Shown here: positions 1-11,800 of the stretch, piece by piece
Layout: every line of letters begins with the position of its first letter
Numbering within the stretch: the stretch's first letter is position 1
Assembly (NCBI GenBank): GCA_009602725.1
Contig: WELB01000122.1
Span: 397,692 to 429,843 of the forward strand
Length of the DNA stretch: 32,152 nt
Direction: 5' to 3'
From: Spirogloea muscicola
Lineage: Eukaryota; Streptophyta; Zygnematophyceae; Spirogloeales; Spirogloeaceae
Notes under the pieces: model-generated
Told to the model about the DNA's origin: nothing
What the model saw: only the letters and a program-made list of their open reading frames with translations
The model's database searches: none
Made by a program: the position numbers and the translations under genes

Positions 1-1212
1 CCGCCGCCGCCGACGCCGCGCCGGCGGCTGGAGCTCAGCTTCCGGCCGCCGCGGTACCTCTGGCGGGCCGTTGCGGCGCTGGTCATGGCCGGCCAGGTAC
101 GCCACCGCCGCGGCCGCCGCCGCCAGCCATGGCCTCCATGGCGGCACGAGCTTCAGTCGTGCCGCCAAGGCTTTGGCTCTCACTGCATGGCGCACGCAGT
201 TGAAGCTAATGGCCAATTAATGGATCACTTAAACCCCAAACCCACGATAATGTAGTCCTAAGTGCGCTCCAGCGCCCTGCTGCTGCGCAGGTCCTGCTGC
301 GCACGCTGCGAGCTCGCGTCCATTGGAAGAACACGCTGATGCAGCTCGAGGAGGTGGGGCCCAACTCGCTGGGCGTGGCGCTGCTCACCGCATCCTTCGT
401 GGGCATGGTCTTCACGATCCAGGTGTGCGCTCGCTGGCAGTCGCCACGGACTTGGAACGGTCGGCCGCCGCTGCTGCCGAGCTGAGGCGTACTGACCTGC
501 ACGGCTGCCGACGGCGCCACGCAGTTCGTGCGGGAGTTTGCGCGCCTCGGCCTCACGCGCTCCGTCGGCGGCGTGCTGGCGCTGGCGCTGTCGCGCGAGC
601 TCTCCCCGGTCGTCACTGCAATCATCGTCGCCGGCCGAGTCGGCTCGGCCTTCGCCGCCGAGCTTGGCACCATGCAGGTGAGCGTCGCCCCGGTCGCCGA
701 GTAGTTGGCACTCCATCTCTCTGCCGGCCCCTGCTGACCCGAGTGCCGCCGCTGGCCGTTGCCGATCCTTGCAGGTCTCGGAGCAGACGGACACGCTGCG
801 TGTCCTCGGCACTGACCCGGTGGACTACCTCGTCACGCCCCGCGTCATCGCTTGCTGCGTCGCCATGCCCGTGCTCACCCTCCTCTGCTTCGCCGTCGGC
901 ATGGCTGCCTCGGTGCTGCTCGCCGACGCCGTCTACGGAGTCAGCTCCAACATCATCCTCGACAGTGCAGCTCGCGCGCTGCAGCCCTGGGACGTGCTCT
1001 CCACGCTCTTCAAGAGCGTCGTGTTTGGCTACATCATCGCGCTCATCTCCTGCGCCTGGGGGATGACCACGCTCGGCGGCGCTAAGGGTGTCGGCGAGTC
1101 TACCACGTCCGCCGTCGTCATCTCCCTAGTCTGCATCTTCATCGCCGACTTTGTGCTCTCCTGGCTCTTCTTCCAGGGAGCCGGTGACGCGCTCAAAGCT
1201 GCCTTGGGCTAG
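1..1212 (+). CDS. TGD1: TGD1-like MlaE-family permease of a chloroplast lipid ABC transporter, 3' portion, 4 exons
   Basis: Exons read by eye are 1-96, 291-422, 525-677 and 775-1212. All joins are phase 0 with GT-AG introns, giving 272 residues up to the TAG at 1210-1212. The product matches the membrane permease of the TGD1/2/3 importer, which moves phosphatidic-acid-type lipids from the ER to the chloroplast inner envelope (family knowledge). Visible hallmarks of the MlaE/TGD1 permease domain are HWKNTL, FVGMVFTIQ, RSVGGVLALALSRELSPVV, the EQTDTLRVLG cytoplasmic loop expected to contact the ATPase, and GGAKGVGESTTSAVV. Several hydrophobic spans fit a polytopic membrane protein. The C-terminus ends FFQGAGDALKAALG, as expected for the family. 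The transit peptide and true start lie left of the window; the first exon is open to the edge and begins inside a GCC tract. The stop codon falls within the first unit of a tandem duplication. I am confident of the family; the exact paralogue is inferred. Confidence 0.93.
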
Positions 1213-1702
1213 ACTGCAATTGCAGGATAAATGTTGGTTGCTTTTGTATATGAGGCTTGCAGTCGCACAAGGTGAACCTGTACCCTCTCCTCCACACATG
1301 AATTTTGTTTGCAGCACTTACTTGCAGCGCAAGTGCTTGCCAATATTGTGGCTTCGACAAAGCTCAGCTACTCATTAAGATCACACGTGCCGCACTATTG
1401 CCGCCTGCACACCTGCTGGACAATGTACATGCTGCCCATGTTGCGTACCATGGGCTAGACTGCATTTGCAGGGTAGCTTAGTTGCTTGTCAAGGTGAGGC
1501 TTACAGTTGCACTATGCAAACCTGTTACATCTTTTCCACGCATGACTTTAAATTCTGTTTGCAGCACGTACTCGCAGCGCAAGTGCTTTGCCAAAGTTAA
1601 GGCTTCGACAAAGCCCAGCTACTCTTCCAGACCCTACCTGCCGCTTCAGTGCCGCATGCACACCTGCTGAACAATGTGCATACTACGCATGCTGCGTAGC
1701 AT
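1205..1702. repeat. 246-bp tandem duplication covering the TGD1 stop codon and 3' UTR
   Basis: Two diverged copies follow each other: unit 1 from 1205 to 1450 and unit 2 from 1451 to about 1702. Both open with TGGGCTAGACTGCA. They share landmarks in the same order, such as GTTTGCAGCAC, CGCAAGTGCTT, GGCTTCGACAAAG and GCACACCTGCTG, and both end near an ACAATGT motif. Unit 1 begins inside the last codons of the permease exon, so the duplicate carries a spare copy of the GGCTAG stop context. Substitutions and small indels between the units show it is not recent. Confidence 0.85.
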
Positions 1703-2463
1703 GCACATGGACACAGATGAAAGGACCTCCATGGGCGCTTCAGCTGCTTTACCTGGTTATCAATCTATTTGCACATCAACGACCACGGAAGGCTGGTGTT
1801 GGAACACGTGGTACATTTTATACAACTACCTATATGGGTTCTTAGGATGTCCTCAGCTATTGTGAAAGTCTACATCAGTGTGGCGCAGAACCCTGGATGG
1901 GCGCACGCATCACAGGTATCGGATGTAAGCCTGTGAAGGCCAGACCAATGCCATTCTGGCGACGTCATTGGTGGCATCAAACATGTAGATTGAAGCATCG
2001 CAGGCTGTGCTCAGGCACGAGATGAGGCAGTCAAGCAAAGTCAGTCCTTTCGACTGTGAGCAAGCTGTGACAGCGCGAGGTGCTGGCTGCAGTGTGAGTA
2101 GTCTGTATCGCGTGCACAAATTATTAAGCTTTACAGCAGGACCTTGACAGTCGACATGCAGTACAGTGCCCTATCAAATCCTGAAGTACGCCTCAAGCTG
2201 GTACGCCTCAAGCTGGTGGGGCTGTACATGCAGCTGAGTAACCTCTCGCGCCCCAGAGAGACTCAACCCTCAAGACTTACAACCAGGCATCATTGTGCAG
2301 GTATGATGTCCTCCTGGAAGCGGATGGTCGAAGACCAGCAAAAAACAAAGGTACAGCGTGACATGCTCATGTAAGCATACTTTACGAGGCCAATACAAAC
2401 AGCTAAATCCAGTGGCATTGGACATGATGTAGAGGTAGGGCCTCATCACAGGCCTCTAGCAAT
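1703..2463. other. Intergenic stretch without a recognisable gene
   Basis: Short open frames exist on both strands, but none resembles a known family or joins to a neighbour. A 15-base stretch ending in CAAGCTGGT is repeated back to back near 2190-2217. I see no RNA gene here. Confidence 0.5.
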
Positions 2464-2915
2464 TCATGGAAGAAGAAAGGCTCTTCCAGTAGAGGGCGAT
2501 GGCTGTGGTTGGCCAGCCCAGAAAAAGGAATGCACAGGTTCCGGGGGGGGCCAGAAAAGAGACAGCACACCGCGACTCAAGTGGCCACTGTGTGCTCAAT
2601 ACCCCCTGTTGAGCATCCGCAGGTCACAGAAACTAGTCTCCGTGTAGCGGGTCCCCTGTCTGTAGCCAGAGGCTGCAGCCAAAGCGCGACCAGCACGCAG
2701 TTGCAACGTGTGCGCCATTGACCGCTGCAGCAATACTGACAGGCGCATCATACACCTGGGCGAGAGAGCCGCCTTGAAATCGGCCTGCTCCCCTAGGTAG
2801 CATCGGACACAGAGCTACGCGCTCGGCAGTGTAGGAGCTCAAGCCACCGAGCTCCACATGCCCCGTGGATGTCAATGGCAAGGGGGAAGAACTCATACAA
2901 ACCAAACCAGACGTC
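2464..2915 (-). pseudogene. Decayed 3' end of a retroelement of the same family as the 26-31 kb cluster
   Basis: Read on the minus strand, about 2600-2915 encodes broken pieces of the C-terminal region found in the cluster. PLAIDIHGA and RWLELL correspond to PLAVDVHGA and QWLDLL there, and in another frame GSLAQVY is identical to a motif of the intact copies. The plus-strand bases at about 2668-2730 align closely with 29893-29955. The tail at 2464-2555 keeps a diverged form of the 3' UTR, including its GGCTG/CAGCC hairpin at 2501-2518. Several frameshifts make this an old fossil. It lies only about 14 bases beyond the cutC stop codon and in the same orientation, so it may supply that gene's 3' UTR. 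Confidence 0.75.
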
Positions 2916-2928
2916 GTACCCTGCTTGG

Positions 2929-4909
2929 TCAAGTCCTAACAAGTGCCTGATCTGAAGCAGCCCATATAATCCTCTGGACTTCTGCCGCCGAGGTCACCGC
3001 CCAGTCTTGCTGAGCTTCTCCGCGCAAGCCAAACCTGACCTTTGGATTGCTGAAAGTCATCAGTGACTTCCTCGCAACCCTGCAGGATCCATGCAGCTCC
3101 CTCACGCCGGTCGACCGCAGGATGTCAGCTGCATTGTCAGCAGTGACTCCACCTGCAACATTTTGGTTGGGGGTGCTCTTCACCAGTGTCTATGAAGCTC
3201 ATGCTAACAAAATGGTTTGTGTAGCATATGATGCAGACTGATCAGCTGTTACGTGATCCCCGGAGCTTGCATAGACAGAAGATCGCAAGGCAACATAAGG
3301 AAGGCCTCTGCAATATCGGGCCAATTGCTCACCTCCTGCCATGATGATGATGCGATCGCCAGCCTGCTCCACCAGCCGGCAAATCAGGTCCTTCCCCTCT
3401 GCCGCAGTAGCCTCCTGCCCGGAGGTGAGAACGCGGCTGACGCCTGCAGAGATCAGCGCCTGGGAACGCAACAGGCTTGCATTCATCAATAGCGCAACCA
3501 CAAGCAAGGGTGTACTTCCTGCACAGATCTAAAGTTGCACAAGCATCTAACCTACTTGATTCTGTCTATTTGCTGATGAGTTCTTTCAAGCAGGCGCTTG
3601 GAGCACTTTGTCAATGCCAGGTTCTTTTTGTGCTTGAGACTGTACCTCTAGCGCTTTGAACGGGTTCCTGCACACGTCAAAAGCCCGATGGAACGAGACC
3701 TCAAGCTTTAGGTTTCGGCAGAGGCTGACTACTTGACACAACTGAACAACACAGTCCAGGAACAGCACATGTAAGCGGCAGTCAGTCAGGCTGTCAGTTT
3801 ATTGCTTGAATATGCTGCAATAGAGATTATAAATTCCTGCAGTAGCACCAATTGCAGCAGTAAGACTGATCCTAGAGAAAAGCTGCACAGCAGTCCGCCA
3901 TATTGTGGAAGCTGTTACCAGGTCTAGATCGACATCACCTTCGGGTGTCAAAGCGCCCAGGACCACTCCGTCCACGCCAGCCCCTGCCAGGGTTTTGATG
4001 TCCTCCTTCAAAACCTGCACCAAGCTAGATAAGTCAATACTACAATCAGTAGTGGGTTTATTACTATTCCCTTTCTACCCCAACTCGCTAGGGCCTCACA
4101 GGTACAGGCATCTTTTGATTGTGCATATCACGAAGTCCATATTGTTTCCTCGTCAGATCGCCCACTTGAATGCAATGCACCTGAATCTCCGTAGCTGTGT
4201 AGAGAAAGTCTGCGGGCCTTGGTCGGACGAGGACAAAAAGGGGGATTGAAACTGCCGCGCGCACTGCTTTTACCACTGATCACAGGAAGGAGGGCAAGCC
4301 ATGAACAACTTGCTTACAATTTGTCCTCTTCAACAGCTCCATGACATGTTGCATTGTAGATTGGCAATAGTCTGAAGCTTACAAGAGCGAGTTTGTGCTA
4401 TACCCATACTGAGGAGAGATATACATGCAATACTATAAATTGGTCCCAATTGAAGGTTAAGAGAGGGTTGAACAAAAGAGCAAGCTTACTGCCAATGCTG
4501 GGAGTCAAGCCACCCAAAGTCAAGGCTGCACATAACTCCAACCTCCCTGCTCCACCTGGTTTGTGAGCACCCCACCTCCTGGCTATTAGTTGCTGCACAT
4601 GAATTCTTGAGGTTGTTCGTCAATATTTTGCACAGTCAAGTAGGCGCTCTCCTGCACTCATCATTGACAGACTTGTTGAGCCACCAAAGCAGACAGGTGA
4701 GCTTGCCATAAGCAGAGCATGATGCAATGTGCACGGGCCGTCTACAGCATGGCTGATGGTTGAGACTGGCAATGTCCTCAGTGATCATGAAAACATACAT
4801 ACTGAATCATGGTCAAGTCTTCACCTTCTTGGGCAGCAATAGCCGACTCAACCGACTCCACGCAGGCTTCGAAGCAGAAGGCCATCTCTTGCCCATCAGG
4901 AGGCATCAT
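2929..4909 (-). CDS. cutC: CutC-family copper homeostasis protein, complete, 7 exons
   Basis: Exons, 5' to 3' on the minus strand, are 4909-4825, 4555-4490, 4275-4181, 4014-3919, 3741-3646, 3459-3333 and 3152-2929. All introns are GT-AG and the phases agree. They join to 789 nt, or 262 residues, the usual CutC length. CutC proteins are single-domain TIM barrels linked to copper tolerance, but the biochemical role is unsettled. Family motifs seen in order are CVESVESAIAAQEGGAGRLELC, LGGLTPS, VFVLVRPRPADFLY (here LFVLVRPRPADFLY), GVVLGALTPEGDVD, VSFHRAFDVCRNP, RVLTSGQEATAAEG and a final TGVRELH segment. The first ATG at 4909 is chosen because an in-frame TAG lies four codons upstream; a second ATG follows directly. 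No transit peptide is evident, so a cytosolic product is likely. The gene is divergent from glutamate synthase and convergent with the permease. Confidence 0.92.
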
Positions 4910-5844
4910 GATTGCCGACTATGACATATACGGCGCGACGAGGTACGTCCGTGATGCGCCGGATGGCGGCACTGACGCGCCAGGGGCACCGGGCGAAGCT
5001 CTCAAAAGAGGCCCAGTCGTTAGGCCCGCGGTGTTGACATCGGGGCCCAGCCCGACGAGAACGCGTCCACCGTCTGCCGCCACAGCGCGCCCGCAGAGCT
5101 GGAAAGCCTGCAGCGGCGAAGGAATACCAAGCCGAACACCGCCGGCGCCGGCGCCGCCGCCGCGGCCGCCGTCGCCGCCGCCGCCGCCGCGGGTTGTGCG
5201 AAGGCCACGGGACGAGTACCTAGTGGAGCAGCCTGTTGATCAGGTCTCGCCAGATTGCAACATTCCGACTTTTGCCCAACGTAATACAGAATTCCATTGA
5301 CTGGTCTGGGGCAGCGTCGGCGCGAGCTGCCGTTCTGGGCAAGTTTGCTTGGGTTTCGGGACGGCGGAGCCGGGAGGGGGGGCCACTCTGGCATTGACGT
5401 CTCCAGGTATTGTACACTATTCCGTAGCTATAGATACCGCATTCAGAAAAGTACGTCGGCTGGAGTGGCGCTTTGAAGCAGGATTCCCCCCTGCCAGCGT
5501 CGGCGGTGGGCATACGCAGCAAGCACTACTGACGTAATCCACGATACCGATGGCACTGTCCGGATCGATGAGGATCACGGCGGGGGCCGCGCGGTCGGAT
5601 GGGTGACCGAGGATCAGGTCACCGATCCAGAAGTGCTGATTCAGGTGGCACCCCCAGTAAGACGAGCAGCTGGGGGTAGGGGCCGGCGAGCCGCCCATTG
5701 GCTGTGAGGTCACGCAGGTGGTTGCCCCCGTGCTGCGCCCTCGGCCANTCGCCGCCAGCCCGGAACTCCGCCGCCCGCCGCCTCTCTTCTGCCGGTCGGG
5801 CAGCCCGGCGCGGGCGGGGCCGCGGGCTCCAGCCAGGGCCTGGG
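4910..5844. promoter_or_regulatory. Shared divergent upstream region of cutC and glutamate synthase
   Basis: About 930 bases separate the inferred starts of two divergent genes. The region holds a GCC/GCG tract at about 5140-5195, which opens a minus-strand alanine run, and one N at 5748. Long open frames are present on both strands, but their composition is that of the triplet tract and none resembles a known protein. It probably contains both promoters and 5' UTRs. No specific promoter element could be assigned. Confidence 0.45.
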
Positions 5845-8800
5845 ATGGCCTCGGCGCTATGGCGGGCTCCGCTGACCGCAGCTCTTAGCGCCGGGCAGCC
5901 GAGGAGCTCAGAGCGGCGAAGCAGTCCTCCCCAGACGCAACAGCTTCTCCGGCCTTGTGGCGCAGGCAGCGTGCTCGACCGCCAGCGTGCAGCTGTGCAG
6001 AAGCCCCTTGGTTTAAGCCCCTTCTCGTTACACACTGGCCTTCGTTCGAGCATCCGACGAGCTCCTTCAAAGCTCCGCAAGGCCACCTTCTCCAATGCCA
6101 GGCGATGGGTGGAGGTCCCACAGGCGGTACTGGCATCTGCGTCTGCTCTGCCGAAGCAAGACTTCCAGGTACTTTGACCAATCTTTAGAACAGCGAGCCA
6201 ACGTTAGCAATGCCGATTACTAAGGAGCATGTAAACCCTAAACCTGCGTCAGAGGTTGTTCATTCTTGCAAGAGGTTGACCTTCACTGCCACCTCATTCT
6301 TTTCTGGCTTCCTTGTAGCGTGCTTGGCATAGGCTAGCCTTTGAATCCTCTACATGCTTCATGCTGAGGAAAGATGATGGGTTCATCAAAAGCACGAAGA
6401 ACAGTCAGTCAAACTTCTTGTGGGTTCCTGAGTGTACTGAGTGTGATTTCACATAGCCCAGAGCTGTGCACACAGTAGGGCATGAGTAGCATTCATTGCA
6501 GCTAAGGTAGAAAGGTTCGCTTCTACCTGCTCATCTCCTACATCCTTGTGGCTTCTGAGGACTTGAGAGCACGACATGCAGCTATCATGCTCCGTCCTCG
6601 CCACAAGCAGCTCTGCTCTCAACTGCATTGCTGTCCTTTCTGACAGTGGTGGTCGAGGTTACAATATAGCAAGTCATCCTTGGTCAGAAGCCACAGTGGC
6701 AAAGCAAATTGCTAATTGCAGACAGCTGAGTTCATTCATTGAACAATCACCCACAGGTTGCCGACTTGGAGGACATCCTGAAAGAGCATGGAGCTTGCGG
6801 GACAGGCTTCATTACAAGTCTGAAGCAAGATGCTTCACACAGCATCCTGCAGAAGGTTGTGAGCAGAACGAGCAGTGTCAAGCCAACACTATCCTGGCAT
6901 TGAGAGTCAGTAGCTTGAATTTTGTTCTTATTGGCAACAAAGTCCCTTCATCTTACAAAAGGTCCACCTGAACAGCCCATGCATCCTGGCTCAAGGGGTC
7001 CCCTTTTGTCGAATCCTAGTGGCAGTGTTCATGTTTGGCTGGGTGTGTCATGGTCATACCATCTCCTGTCGGACGTCCACTTTTGCTGAGAGGGTGCCAG
7101 CTTGCAGGGCCTCACGGCGCTGGGATGCATGGAGCACCGAGGAGGCTGCAGTGCTGATAACGACTCAGGTGACGGTGCTGGTGTCATGACTAAGGTGCCA
7201 TGGGCTTTGTTCAATGAGTGGGCCAAGAGCCAAGGGCATGGTGACCTCGATCCCCAGAGCACTGGTGTCGGCCAGGTCTTCCTGCCCCAACACAATGTTG
7301 ATGCTGCCAAACAGTGTGAGTAGTGCTACAGCTGTTGTAGTTTAATGGATAGTCTTTCAATGCAGTAGCATCATCTTATCAGCCTCAGACCTTGGAAAGC
7401 GCAAGCAGCACATGGATGCAAATGCAGCAACCCTGAGCGCTTGTGAATTTGGAGTTACTCTAGACCTCTGCAGCGTGGCAAGGGGTGCAGATAGCAGCCC
7501 CCCGCTCCCCTTCTCCCCCCCACCCTCCTTGGCTGGGCGCCTCTGCATCATTTTGATGGTCAAAGTATGTGATAGCATATGTACAGTAAAGGGAGCTGCA
7601 TGGTAAGCACCCACACTGTGAAATTCTTGTGAGATGTACTTCAATGTAACAAATGGATAGTTGACATGTTTGTGCAGTGGTTGAGACTGTGTTGGTGAAG
7701 GAGGGTCTTGAGATCCTAGGTTGGAGGCTTGTGCCAGTGGATGATGCTGTTGTGGGGAGCATCGCTAAAGCAGAGCAACCTGTCATACAGCAAATCTTTG
7801 TGAAGGTACGTGGTACGCAGGTCCAAGGCAGGTCCTTTCTCATGGTAGGAAGACGGATTATCTTCCAGGAGTTAATGAATAATATGCCAGAGAGTGTCAG
7901 TCCAAGTTGTAGCTAGATATACCCCTATCTCTCTTACAAATAGTGCAACCCAATCAGTGGTAGAAACATATGCTGGAATGAAAATGCACAGAATGAGATG
8001 CTACACAAGCAAATATAGCAGAGTTCATCACACCAAAGTATCTGGTAAGGAAATGAAAAGGAAGCGTAAGGAAAGGACTCTTATGTGCAATTGAGGAGGT
8101 AGAGATGTTATTTACTTTAAGCTGTGAATGTTGCTTAGAATGATATCTGTTCATCATCGGCTTGTTATCGGCCTGGCCAGCAAAAGCTCTTGGCTCTTGA
8201 ATGCACGAGGCATTCTGATAGATAAGGGTTAGTTTTCTTGTACTCTTGTGCATTGCAGGTGCCTGGAGAGCTCAGTGCCGCTGATGTGGAGCGTGAGCTG
8301 TGCATTGCCCGTAAGCTCGTAGAGAAGGCGAAGCTGGCAGAGGCGTGGGGCGAGGATCTATACTTATGCTCCTTCTCAAGCCAGACGATTGTGTACAAAG
8401 GAATGCTGCGATCGGTCATTCTCAAAACCTTTTACAAAGACTTGACAGATGATTCATATACCACCCCATTTGTTATATATCATCGGCGCTACAGTACAAA
8501 CACCACTCCAAAGTGGCCCCTTGCGCAGCCAATGCGTTTTCTCGGTCACAATGGGGAGATTAACACAGTGCAGGTCAGTGCGATGCTGTACACTCTCATG
8601 AGTAGCTCCTTTTGCACTCTGCTGTAGTAGGTGACCGAAGTGGCGAGGGGCTTACTGCGATGGTCTTATCTTAGGTCCAGCCTCCTGCTTCAAGGAGGCG
8701 CTCCTTGGGTTGTTTCGTATTAAGTCCAATTTGCTGCTCCAAATTGGCCTTTGAAGTCTTGACCACGTTTGGGAGGCCACTATCTACTTTATGCGGTGTC

Positions 8801-11800
8801 CTCGAGGGACTGCTTTAAGTACGCCTTCGGAATATGTGCAGGCCTGTGATCTGATGGCATTGACGCTTGCCATCTCACTCTAATGCGCCTGCCACTAATG
8901 CAACAGGGCAATCTGAACTGGATGGCTTCTCGGGAGGCAACTCTCACATCTCCAGCTTGGAAGGGCAGAGAAGACGAACTTCGTCCAATCGGCAACAGCA
9001 AGGCTTCAGACAGCGCCAACCTGGATGCTGTTGCTGAGGTATGACATACCAAGCGTTCAGTGGACGCCGCATAAGCAATTTCGAGTGGACGTACGGGGCA
9101 ATCTGGGTTGGAAAGAGGTATTTGTGGCTGTTGTTTGCTCATAGCACATCAGCTCCGTTTCAGTACACCAGCTCCGTATCTGCTTCACTCGTGGTTGCAT
9201 CTGTTAATACTCTGGTTGTCCATGTCAGTACTTGATCAGGAGTGGTCGTGATGTGGAGGAAGCCCTCATGATACTGGTGCCAGAGGCATACCAGAATCAC
9301 CCCACACTGCAAGTCAAGTTTCCTGAGGTAATTTTCTGTTCTGATATGATATGGCAGCAATGTTCTGTGATGATCTTGAAGCCACTTGCGTGTCTATTCC
9401 ATAGCATCTGTCTGCCTAAGTGTCCAGCTGGGTCCTCCAATACAGGTTATTGACTTCTATGAGTACTACAAAGGTCAAATGGAGGCCTGGGATGGTCCTG
9501 CACTGCTTGTATTCAGGTGCATGGGTGATCTATACCATTACACTAGCAGTAATTGCAGGCATTGCATTCGACTTGCAGAGAAGCTTTACTGTTTCTCCTT
9601 CTGTTGTGCGTTTCTCCCTTCTTGTTCACAGAACAGGCTTATTCGAAGCGGCTAACATGAAGGAGAGTTCTGTTTTCCAGTGATGGCAGGACTGTGGGTG
9701 CTTGCCTGGACCGTAACGGCCTTCGCCCAGCCCGATTTTGGCAAACAAATGACAACATGCTCTATGTTGCCTCTGAGGTACACTTGCCACTGGATTGCAT
9801 AACCAGATCAGTTGTATTCTCAAACTGTATGAGAAACGAGTGAGGTATTTGCAGACAAGCTCAGAAACTTATGTCCATATTCTTGTCATGGTGCAGGTGG
9901 GAGTCTTGGACATCGATCCGGCTATGGTCATAGAAAAAGGGCGTCTGGGTCCCGGGATGATGATTTCAGTGGACATCGAAACTGGCGAGGTGTGGCGACG
10001 CTTATCTACACAGAGAGCCTTGGCATATCACAACCTACATACTTGCATCTTGGCTCATCCTCTTGGCTTTGTGGGTTACTTGCACCATCTCTCTTCCTGA
10101 GCAGCCTACTATGACTTCACTGTCCACTGTGGCAGTTTCGCGACAATACTGTCATAAAGAGGAGGATAGCAGGTGCTCAGCCCTATAAGAAGTGGCTGGC
10201 TGAGAAGAGCAGAGTTCTTGCTCCAGCTCCGTTCAATTCTGCCACTGCTCTCAACGCGGACACCCTACTTCGTCGACACAAGTGAGCTTTGCGCCTGCCT
10301 AGGGGATGTGTGCAGCAGTGCAATCTTTGCCGCAGCATAGAAACAGCTCACAAGGCGACTTCCAGGGCTAGGATACATCATGCTCTTAGTGCATATAGCT
10401 AAAACAACTTCACAAGCTCCTAGTCGTGATTGTCATCATCAGCTGTGATATACTTATCTGCATATTTTGTCTGGTCATTTCTGCAGCTCCTTTGGCTACT
10501 CTTCAGAGGATGTACAGATGGTCATTGAGAACATGGCGTCGCAAGGCAAGGAGCCCACATTCTGCATGGGAGATGACATTCCCCTTGCGGCACTCTCAGA
10601 GAAGGCTCACATGCTATTTGACTACTTCAAGCAGCGATTTGCCCAAGTAAACGTTCACCCTCTACACAAGCTTTGAGTTTACCAACTCTGACTAAATCTA
10701 CCACTTTATTAAGCATGAGAGCGTTTGACATGCTAAGTTTCAACCTGTTGATGATGGTGGTTAATCTCCTGAGTTTCGGTAGACATCACACTGCGACATT
10801 GCTCTGCTGCATGGGAGCTATTAATCTATCCACTGGTTTGATCCGTCCACTGTATACTTCCTCTGGTATATGGACATGACAATGCTAAGATTGGCTCTTT
10901 GTGCAGGTGACGAATCCAGCCATTGACCCCCTTCGCGAAGGGCTTGTGATGTCCCTTGACACAGTTATTGGCAAGCGGGAGAACTTACTTGAAGTTGGCC
11001 CTGAGCACGTCAACCAGGTCAGCAGGCATGATGATACTCAGCGATCCTGCGCTCGTTCTTCTTTTGGCAGTCACATGTGTATTTAACGTGCAGGAAATTA
11101 CTACTGATCCTTGAAAGTGCGATGGCCTTCCAGGTGCGCCTGAGCAGCCCAGTTTTGAATGAAGAGGAGCTGAGCGCCCTTGCTGATGACCCATCATTGA
11201 AGGCTGTTAAGCTTCCTATATTCTTTGATGTGTCTCAAGGCAAAGAAGGTGCTCTCCAAAAAGGCTTGGACAAGCTGTGCGAGGCAGCTGACAAAGCTGT
11301 CAAGAGCGGAGCACAGCTTCTCGTCTTGTCAGATTTGGCAGAAAAGCCAGTGAGTTGGGCAATACAACAGTCGCTTTTTCTCCCAATTGCAACCAAAAAG
11401 CTGTAGATCATGACTGGTGCAGTGCCTTCCTTCTTTGTTGTGATAGCAAGGTAGAGGGGTGTTTCAATACGTGTGCCATTGCCAGAGATTGATTCAATAT
11501 CTGTACAGGAAATGATTTTCTATCTATTCTGCTGTCTGGTTTTTGCTGTGTCTTCTTAGGAAGCTGCAAAACCTGCCATCCCCATACTCTTGGCAGTTGG
11601 GGCTGTTCACCACCACCTAATTGAGAATGGCCTTCGCTTAAGGGCGTCAATAGTTGCTGAAACAGCACAGTGCTTCTCCACGCATCACTTTGCCTGCCTC
11701 ATTGGTTATGGTGCAAGGTGAATTCTCTGCTTTATGAAGAACTTCTTCCTGTGCTGCAACATTTTCCTCTGTGTGTTCAGCTGACCAGTAATGGCAAAGG

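Noticed and set aside
5020-5522. Minus-strand alanine-rich frame as an upstream exon of cutC
   Set aside because: An in-frame stop lies four codons before the cutC ATG and I found no convincing splice join. The alanine run is explained by the GCC tract.
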